A DNA stretch of 11,625 nucleotides, taken from contig DATLZB010000130.1 in the NCBI GenBank assembly GCA_035574175.1, forward strand, positions 1 through 11,625, read 5' to 3'. The stretch's first letter is position 1. Every line of letters begins with the position of its first letter. Position numbers and translations under genes: made by a program. The DNA is from DATLZB01 sp035574175 (lineage in GTDB: Bacteria > Pseudomonadota > Alphaproteobacteria > Rhizobiales > Hyphomicrobiaceae). The notes under the pieces were generated by a model. The model worked only from the letters and a program-made list of their open reading frames with translations. It did no database searches and had not been told where the DNA came from. Of this stretch, positions 6,668-11,625 are shown piece after piece.

Positions 6668-8185
6668 ATGTCTCGGTCTCATGGTCCGGTGCCCCATACG
6701 GGGGGGCAACATCCGCAATGGGGTAGGCGGAGTGAACAGGCTCAACCCGCTCCCGCCCCGAGAGGCGCGCGCCAGCCGACACCCTTGTGGCCGGGCCACG
6801 TGCAGACGGCCGCTGCCGCCCATGCCGCGGCGCAGCCAGGCTATCAAATGCCCCAACCGGGCGGGCAGCCCTATCCCCATCAGCAGCCTTCGCCCTACGA
6901 GGCCTCCAACCAGCACCAGCCAGCGCAATCATACGACCCGCATCCGCCGCTTCATCCGGCGCATGGACGTGCGGGCTTGGCGCCGGCATACCATCACGAT
7001 CCAAGCCCTAACGCGCACTATGGCGCGCGACAGGATCCGCAAGGCTATAACCAAGACTTCGGACAGTGGGGCGCGCCGCAGGAGGCCGTGGACTACGATC
7101 TCGGAGACTATGGCGTACCGGCAAGCGGCGATCCGCGCGGCCCGTTCGGGACACATCCCGGTCATCGCTATTCCGCTCCGCCACTGGCCCCCGGTCTCGA
7201 TCCCGGGCCCTACGGAAATGACGAGGCGCCCGACTACGAGGACGAGGAGCCCCCGCGCAGCGGTCGGCGCTGGTTGATCGCGGCGGCGCTGATCGGCTCG
7301 ATCGGTATCGGGGGCGGCATCGCCTACGCGTACAAGTCGTATTTCATGCCGAGGGGAACCGAAACGCCGCCGGTGGTTCGGGCATCCAAGGATGCGACGA
7401 GAACGGCGCCCGAGAACCCGGGGGGCAAGCGGTTTGCGAACGCCGACAGCAGGCTCATGGGCCGGCTCGAGTCCGATGAGAGCGCAGCTCCGGCGGCTGC
7501 AGTTGCTCCGGCTGAAGTGAACGGGGTGCGAAGAGTCTCGACGGTGGCCGTCGGGCGCGATGGGTCGTTGATGCCGCCGGAAGCCAGCGCACCACCGATG
7601 CGGCCCACCGTCTCGGTGCCCGGGCTCACCATCGTCGACGGCTTCGGACGGGGCCTCGCGCCGCCGCCCGCCCCGCCGCCGGCCGCCGTTGCTGCCGAGC
7701 ATCCGGCTCAATCCTCCAGTGCGCCTGCGCGCCCGGCCACCACCCCGGAGCCTACGGTGATCGCCAAGGCTTCGCAGCCGGCTCTGTCGGCGCCGCCGCC
7801 GCGTCCGGTGGCGGCCGAGCAGCCCGCGATTCCCCCGCCGCAGGCAGTACGCCCGCCCGCGCCCGAGAAATCGGCGCCGACCAGGTCGGCTGCCGCTTCA
7901 CCGCCGGCCGAGGCAGCACAGGCCCCGGCCAACGGCTACGTTGCCGTGCTCGCGTCGCACAAGAGCCGCATCGAGGCGCTGACGCGCTTTGCTGACCTGC
8001 AGCAGAAGTATGACGTGCTGAAGGGCAAGATTCCCGATGTGCTGGAAGCAGACCTGAGCGCTCGCGGGCTCGGAACCATGTACCGTCTCGTGGTGGGTCC
8101 GCCGGGATCGCGGGAGGCGGCCTCCGCATTTTGCGGGCAGATCAAGTCGGCTGGACATCCGGACTGCTGGGTGACCGCATATTAA
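6668..8185 (+). CDS. SPOR domain-containing inner-membrane protein
   Basis: A 505-residue predicted bitopic membrane protein. Residues 1-200 form a cytoplasmic low-complexity region very rich in Pro, Gln, His, Tyr, Gly and Ala, ending in an acidic patch (DYEDEEPP). An Arg-rich stop and a single transmembrane helix follow at about 202-222 (WLIAAALIGSIGIGGGIAYAY). A periplasmic Pro/Ala-rich linker occupies about 230-420. The C-terminal SPOR domain (about 422-505, from NGYVAVLASHKSRIEA to CWVTAY) should bind peptidoglycan stripped of stem peptides at division sites. Cys489 and Cys500 may form a disulfide in the periplasm. The ATG at 6668 is supported by a purine-rich GAAGGGATGAG sequence just upstream. 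Position between argS and nagZ matches the Rhizobiales arrangement and links it to cell-wall work. It resembles FtsN/DedD-type SPOR proteins in layout only, so no symbol is given. Confidence 0.92.
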   Translation: MSRSHGPVPHTGGQHPQWGRRSEQAQPAPAPRGARQPTPLWPGHVQTAAAAHAAAQPGYQMPQPGGQPYPHQQPSPYEASNQHQPAQSYDPHPPLHPAHGRAGLAPAYHHDPSPNAHYGARQDPQGYNQDFGQWGAPQEAVDYDLGDYGVPASGDPRGPFGTHPGHRYSAPPLAPGLDPGPYGNDEAPDYEDEEPPRSGRRWLIAAALIGSIGIGGGIAYAYKSYFMPRGTETPPVVRASKDATRTAPENPGGKRFANADSRLMGRLESDESAAPAAAVAPAEVNGVRRVSTVAVGRDGSLMPPEASAPPMRPTVSVPGLTIVDGFGRGLAPPPAPPPAAVAAEHPAQSSSAPARPATTPEPTVIAKASQPALSAPPPRPVAAEQPAIPPPQAVRPPAPEKSAPTRSAAASPPAEAAQAPANGYVAVLASHKSRIEALTRFADLQQKYDVLKGKIPDVLEADLSARGLGTMYRLVVGPPGSREAASAFCGQIKSAGHPDCWVTAY

Positions 8186-8224
8186 CCGCTCCCGGCGCGA
8201 GAAGAGGGCTATCGATCCTGCGGT

Positions 8225-9259
8225 ATGCTCGCGCGGGCGTTCTTTGTGATGCGCGCTGCCCTGATCATCGGTGTTGGCGGAGAAGCGCTTACGGCTGCGG
8301 AGCGGTCGTTTCTGGCTGACGCGCGGCCGGCCGGGATCATCCTCTTTGCGCGCAACTGCAGCAGCAAAGCGCAGGTGCGCCGGCTGGTCGAAGAGGCCAA
8401 GTCTGCGGTCGGCGCCCCTCTGCTCGTGCTCATCGATCAGGAGGGCGGCCGCGTGCGGCGTCTGCGGCCGCCCGAGTGGCGCGATCTGCCGGCGGCCGCC
8501 GCCTACGGCCGAGTTTTCGCCAGAGAACCAGCGCTGGCGCTGCGCAGGGCGTGGCTCGTGGCCCGGCTCACGGCCGAGGATCTGCGCGAGATCGGCGTCA
8601 ACGCCAACTGCGCGCCGGTGCTTGATGTGCCGCAGCGGCAGGCGCACCCCATTATCGGCGACCGCGCCTATGCCGACGCCCCGGCGACGGTTGCCGCGCT
8701 TGGTCGTGCGGTGGCCGAGGGCCTGCTCGCTGGCGGTGTGCTGCCGATCATCAAGCACATGCCGGGACATGGCCGGGCGCGGGTGGACAGTCACCTAGAG
8801 CTGCCGGTGGTTGAGACGGCGCGCGCCGAGCTCGAGGCGTCGGACTTCGTGCCTTTCAAGGCGCTTTCCGGCATGCCGGCGGCGATGACCGCGCACGTGG
8901 TCTACACGGCCATCGATCCAACGGCGCCCGCAAGCACTTCTCCAGACGTGACGCGGGACGTTATCCGCGGGGCGATCGGCTTCCACGGCCTGTTGATGAG
9001 CGACGATATCGGCATGGGAGCGTTGTCGGGCGATTTTAGAAGCCGCGCGGAAGCCGTGGTCAACGCCGGCAGTGACATTGCGTTGCATTGCAGCGGCAAC
9101 GTGATAGAGGCCCAATTGGCAGCATCAGGGGCAGGGAGGCTTGCAGGCGAGGCGCTGGAGCGCTACCTGCGGGCTGTTGCGGTGCAGGAACGGACCGGCC
9201 CGTTCGATGCGGCCGAGGCCGTCGTGGCGCTCGGCGAGATGCTGCAGGCTATGGCCTGA
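8225..9259 (+). CDS. nagZ: Beta-N-acetylhexosaminidase (glycoside hydrolase family 3)
   Basis: A 344-residue cytoplasmic GH3 enzyme that removes N-acetylglucosamine from GlcNAc-anhydromuropeptides during peptidoglycan recycling. Motifs: LFARN (40-44), DQEGGRVRRL (71-80), KHMPGHG (177-183), the Asp188-Ser-His190 catalytic dyad typical of NagZ (VDSHLELP), TAHVVYTAID (222-231), and MSDDIGMGAL with nucleophile Asp260. No signal peptide is visible, as expected for NagZ and unlike periplasmic GH3 glucosidases. The start at 8225 (ATG) and an in-frame ATG at 8249 are both possible. The second gives a terminus closer to the family (MRAALIIGVGG), and neither has a clear ribosome site. It begins 39 bases after the SPOR gene. 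In bacteria with an inducible AmpC system NagZ products act as inducers, but no ampR or ampC is seen here. Confidence 0.95.
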   Translation: MLARAFFVMRAALIIGVGGEALTAAERSFLADARPAGIILFARNCSSKAQVRRLVEEAKSAVGAPLLVLIDQEGGRVRRLRPPEWRDLPAAAAYGRVFAREPALALRRAWLVARLTAEDLREIGVNANCAPVLDVPQRQAHPIIGDRAYADAPATVAALGRAVAEGLLAGGVLPIIKHMPGHGRARVDSHLELPVVETARAELEASDFVPFKALSGMPAAMTAHVVYTAIDPTAPASTSPDVTRDVIRGAIGFHGLLMSDDIGMGALSGDFRSRAEAVVNAGSDIALHCSGNVIEAQLAASGAGRLAGEALERYLRAVAVQERTGPFDAAEAVVALGEMLQAMA

Positions 9260-9269
9260 ATCAGTGTAA

Positions 9270-9290
9270 GCTTCCACAGGTTTTCCACAG
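9270..9290. promoter_or_regulatory. Pair of DnaA-box-like sites between nagZ and scpA
   Basis: TTCCACA occurs twice, at 9272-9278 and 9283-9289, 11 bases apart, about one helical turn. The second copy extends to TTTTCCACA (9281-9289), which fits the relaxed DnaA box TTWTNCACA. The first (GCTTCCACA) is a poorer match. They lie in the 74-base gap before scpA, about 45-60 bases upstream of its ATG, a position where a bound protein could affect scpAB transcription. Sites of this length occur by chance, so function is inferred only. Confidence 0.35.
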
Positions 9291-9333
9291 CGTGGCCGGC
9301 GTTAAGCGAGACCGCCCTGAAAACAGGTAACGC

Positions 9334-10155
9334 ATGAGCAGGCTTGAAACCGATCAGGGCTGGGATGCCGCGCCAGAGGCCGAACGGCTGCGGGCGGGCC
9401 AGGGGCTCAGGGTCGACATCGACGGCTTCGAGGGGCCGCTTGACCTCTTGCTGGCGCTGGCTCGCACGCACAAGATCGATCTTGCCAAGATCTCGATGCT
9501 GGCACTGGCCGATCAATATCTGGCCTTCGTGGCCGAGGCGCGGCGGCTCAACCTCGAACTCGCCGCCGACTATCTGGTGATGGCGGCGTGGCTGGCCTTT
9601 CTCAAGTCGCGCCTGCTGCTGCCGCGGGACGGCGACAAACCGGAGGAGCCTTCGGGCGAGGAGTTGGCGGCGCGTCTTGCCTTCCGTTTGAGGCGGCTCG
9701 AGGCCATGCGCAACGCCGTTGCCGCGTTGATGACGCGCAAGCTTCTCGGGCGGGACGTCTTCCCCCGGGGCATGCCCGAGGCGATGCGCACGATCCGCGA
9801 AACCACTTACACGGCGCAGATCTACGACTTGCTCAAGGCCTACGCCGAGCAGCGTCAACGCACGGCCAAGCGCGTGCACGTGGTCGAGGCGCGCAAGGCG
9901 TACTCAATCAAGGAGGCGCGCGAGCGGCTCGAGGCAATGCTTGGAGAGCGGCCGGGCGAATGGCAGGAGTTGGACCTTCTCATCGAGAAGTTCCTCAACG
10001 GCGTGGACATGGTCCGCAGCGTGCTCGCAAGCTCGTTCGGTGCCAGCCTCGAGATGGCGCGCGAGGGGCTCATCGAGCTGCGCCAAGAAGGGCCGTTTGC
10101 GCCGATCTACATGCGGCGCAAGGTGGCCGGGGCTGCCTGGGAGCGGGTGAGCTGA
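9334..10155 (+). CDS. scpA: Segregation and condensation protein A (kleisin)
   Basis: A 273-residue kleisin that bridges the heads of the SMC ATPase and binds a ScpB dimer to form the chromosome condensin complex. The diagnostic N-terminal segment is clear at about residues 26-70: DIDGFEGPLDLLLALARTHK, followed by KIDLAKISMLALADQYL. The middle is helical and charged. The C-terminal winged-helix region (about 195-268) includes ELDLLIEKF and ends in the typical FAPIYMRR. The first 25 residues are not conserved-looking. The ATG at 9334 has an AGGT-type ribosome site (about 9325-9328). It stands 74 bases after nagZ, the longest gap in this plus-strand block, and is followed by scpB 45 bases later. 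Length and motif order are normal for alphaproteobacteria. Confidence 0.96.
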   Translation: MSRLETDQGWDAAPEAERLRAGQGLRVDIDGFEGPLDLLLALARTHKIDLAKISMLALADQYLAFVAEARRLNLELAADYLVMAAWLAFLKSRLLLPRDGDKPEEPSGEELAARLAFRLRRLEAMRNAVAALMTRKLLGRDVFPRGMPEAMRTIRETTYTAQIYDLLKAYAEQRQRTAKRVHVVEARKAYSIKEARERLEAMLGERPGEWQELDLLIEKFLNGVDMVRSVLASSFGASLEMAREGLIELRQEGPFAPIYMRRKVAGAAWERVS

Positions 10156-10187
10156 GACGCCGCCATAAACTTGGGCTGGGAATTCGA

Positions 10188-10193
10188 AGAGGA
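10188..10193 (+). promoter_or_regulatory. Ribosome binding site fixing the scpB start
   Basis: AGAGGA lies 7 bases before the ATG at 10201. The alternative TTG start at 10171 has no comparable site, so this motif favours the ATG and a 271-residue ScpB. Confidence 0.6.
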
Positions 10194-10200
10194 CCAAGAC

Positions 10201-11016
10201 ATGGTATACCCGCGGTTGACGGTCGTGCAGAGCGAGGCGCCGCAACGCGAAGGAGCGGCGCAGCCGGGTGAGCCCACGGCGCCGGCGTCCGCGCCCCAGC
10301 ACGGTTTGCCTGCCAACATCGCGGCGTTGCCCTCGGCGGACCGGCGCGAGCGGCTGCGCATGCTGGAGGCGCTGCTGTTTGCCGCACCCGAGCCGGTCGA
10401 TGAGCGTACGCTCGCCGCGCAATTGAAATCGGTGGAGGACCTCACGCCGCTGCTTGAGGAGCTCAAAGGCTTCTATGCCGGCCGCGGTGTCAATCTGGTG
10501 CGGGTTGCCGGAAAGTGGTCGTTCCGCACGGCGGAGGATCTCGCGTTCTTGCTCGAGCGGCACGCCAAGGAGGAGCGCCGCCTGTCTAAGGCGGCGCTCG
10601 AAACGCTCGCCATCGTTGCTTATCACCAACCGGTCACGCGGGCTGAGATCGAGGAGATCCGCGGAGTGTCGACGTCAAAGGGATCTCTCGATGTGCTGAT
10701 GGAGGCCGGCTGGGTGCGCCCCCGCGGCCGCCGCCGGGCCCCGGGCAGGCCGGTCACCTACGGGACGACGGAAGCGTTCTTGAGCCATTTCGGGCTCGAC
10801 AGCATCAAAGACTTGCCAGGGCTCGACGAACTCAAAGGGGCGGGGCTGCTCGATGCCACCCTGCCACCCGACTTCAAGGTGCCGGAGCCTCACGACGCGG
10901 CGACGTTGGCGGCGGACGAGCTGCCGCTCGAAGATGGCCCGGAAGGGGAGGAGGCCGGGTATGCCGAGGAGTGGGCCGAAGGGCCCGACGGCGAATCGCA
11001 AGAGCGCGGCAGGTGA
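10201..11016 (+). CDS. scpB: Segregation and condensation protein B
   Basis: A 271-residue partner of ScpA and SMC in the bacterial condensin complex. It contains two winged-helix domains: the first at about 50-125 (RLRMLEALLFAAPEPV to FLLERH), the second at about 127-200 with the family core LSKAALETLAIVAYHQPVTR and EIEEIRGVSTSKG. The latter continues into a basic turn (RGRRRAPGRP) and the usual LDSIKDLPGLDELK. About 40 poorly conserved Pro/Ala-rich residues precede the first domain, and an acidic tail (about 235-270) follows the second. The longer reading from TTG 10171 adds 10 residues and is less likely given the ribosome site before 10201. The 3' end appears to overlap the start of the next gene by 56 bases. 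Location directly after scpA is the normal arrangement. Confidence 0.95.
   Translation: MVYPRLTVVQSEAPQREGAAQPGEPTAPASAPQHGLPANIAALPSADRRERLRMLEALLFAAPEPVDERTLAAQLKSVEDLTPLLEELKGFYAGRGVNLVRVAGKWSFRTAEDLAFLLERHAKEERRLSKAALETLAIVAYHQPVTRAEIEEIRGVSTSKGSLDVLMEAGWVRPRGRRRAPGRPVTYGTTEAFLSHFGLDSIKDLPGLDELKGAGLLDATLPPDFKVPEPHDAATLAADELPLEDGPEGEEAGYAEEWAEGPDGESQERGR
10949..10954 (+). promoter_or_regulatory. Strong Shine-Dalgarno inside scpB, probably for the ABC ATPase gene
   Basis: AGGAGG is followed after 6 bases by an ATG at 10961 in the frame of the downstream ATPase. This is the best ribosome site in the vicinity. It also encodes part of the acidic tail of ScpB, where GAG/GGN codons could produce the motif by chance. 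Confidence 0.45.
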
Positions 11017-11625
11017 GGTGGAACGGGGGGCTCGCCTTGTCTGGCAGATAGTGTCGGGTCGCCTATCGCTGGTTGGCCGCAAGGTGCGCGCAGGTGTCAA
11101 AAGTCGTGCGCTCCCGGTATCGGACACCACGTTTCCGCGACGCGGGCGGGCGGGCGCGGCGTTTGCCGCCGACCTCGCGTTCGAGAACGTCGAGCGTCGC
11201 TACGGGCAGACGCTGGCGCTCAGCAGTGTGACGCTGAAGGTCGATGCCGGCGAGGTAGTCTGTCTGCTTGGTCCCTCTGGTTGCGGTAAGACGACCCTGC
11301 TGCGCGTTGCTTCCGGTATCGAGAAGCCGTCCGCCGGCCGGGTGCTGATTAACGGGTTCGAGGTGGCGGGCCCCACCCGCTTCGTGCCACCCGAGAAGCG
11401 CAATGTCGGGCTGATGTTCCAGGACTTCGCGCTGTTCCCGCACCTCACCATCCTTGGCAACGTCGCCTTCGGTCTCAACGCGTTGCCGCCGGAGGAGGCG
11501 GCGCGCGAGGCGCTGGCCGTGCTCGCCCGCGTCGGCCTCGAGCGGCTCGCCAACGAGTACCCGCACATCCTCTCCGGCGGGCAGCAGCAGCGCGTGGCGC
11601 TGGCGCGCGCGATCGTGCCGCGCCC
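10961..11625 (+). CDS. ABC transporter ATP-binding protein, FbpC/PotA/CysA-like, 3' end outside window
   Basis: The first 221 residues of an ATPase powering a substrate-binding-protein-dependent importer. Conservation begins about residue 72 (LAFENVERRYG). Walker A is GPSGCGKTT at 104-112, the Q-loop glutamine is Gln154 (GLMFQDFALFPHLT), and the signature LSGGQQQRVALARA starts at 204. The window ends just before Walker B. The NVGLMFQDFALFPHL pattern is that of iron(III), polyamine, sulfate and thiamine importers; substrate cannot be decided. The start is unusual. ATG 10961 has an AGGAGG site but lies inside scpB (56-base overlap) and gives a basic 71-residue extension. GTG at 11018, 11051 or 11084 are alternatives, and no ATG occurs in frame closer to the conserved fold. 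No permease or binding-protein gene is visible; they may follow beyond the edge. ATPase identity is certain, start uncertain. Confidence 0.88.
   Translation, partial: MPRSGPKGPTANRKSAAGEVERGARLVWQIVSGRLSLVGRKVRAGVKSRALPVSDTTFPRRGRAGAAFAADLAFENVERRYGQTLALSSVTLKVDAGEVVCLLGPSGCGKTTLLRVASGIEKPSAGRVLINGFEVAGPTRFVPPEKRNVGLMFQDFALFPHLTILGNVAFGLNALPPEEAAREALAVLARVGLERLANEYPHILSGGQQQRVALARAIVPR

Noticed and set aside
7660..7700. GCC/CCG-rich simple repeat that could be a repeat element
   Set aside because: It encodes the Pro/Ala-rich periplasmic linker of the SPOR protein; low-complexity coding explains it fully.
7898..8794. Minus-strand open frame of about 298 codons opposite the SPOR and nagZ genes
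   Set aside because: It is antisense to well-supported genes, is rich in Arg and His with no motif, and crosses the gap between them without a plausible ribosome site.
9316..9327. Small hairpin CCTG-AAAA-CAGG over the scpA ribosome site
   Set aside because: A 4-bp stem is too short to be distinguished from chance or to be clearly regulatory.

Overview
The window reads as a GC-rich chromosomal segment of an alphaproteobacterium, most likely of the order Hyphomicrobiales (Rhizobiales). The main reason is gene order. A minus-strand pair (A-type Fe-S carrier erpA, then xth exonuclease III) lies back to back with a plus-strand series dgt - argS - SPOR-domain protein - nagZ - scpA - scpB, an arrangement I know from Rhizobiales chromosomes. 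Genus and species cannot be named from this sequence.

Layout: positions 1-372 hold the 3' end of an unrecognised plus-strand gene. Converging on it from the minus strand is a class III adenylate/guanylate cyclase with two nearly identical tandem PAS domains (481-2349). Upstream of the cyclase, on the same strand, are xth (2339-3127) and erpA (3163-3489), so erpA-xth-cyclase could be transcribed together. A short divergent spacer around 3490-3571 carries a perfect 8-bp-arm hairpin and probably the promoters for both directions. From 3572 to the window end all genes run on the plus strand with short gaps: dNTP triphosphohydrolase (dgt), arginyl-tRNA synthetase (argS), a membrane-anchored SPOR protein, beta-N-acetylhexosaminidase (nagZ), the two SMC-partner subunits scpA and scpB, and the 5' part of an ABC-transporter ATPase gene that overlaps the scpB 3' end and is cut by the window edge.

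How the genes relate: the plus-strand block is housekeeping. It combines nucleotide-pool control (Dgt), translation (ArgS), cell-wall and division functions (SPOR protein binding denuded glycan, NagZ recycling muropeptides) and chromosome condensation and segregation (ScpAB with SMC). The minus-strand block holds Fe-S cluster delivery, DNA base-excision repair and cyclic-nucleotide signalling.

I did not find a previously undescribed multi-gene system, mobile element, CRISPR array, rRNA or tRNA. The points most worth a second look are the recent-looking 381-bp internal duplication in the cyclase, the hairpin in the erpA/dgt spacer, a pair of DnaA-box-like sites between nagZ and scpA, and the atypical ABC ATPase gene that sits directly after scpB, where tatABC usually lies in Rhizobiales. 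No stretch longer than about 300 bases lacks a gene; the largest gaps are 373-480 (convergent), about 3490-3571 (divergent) and 9260-9333.
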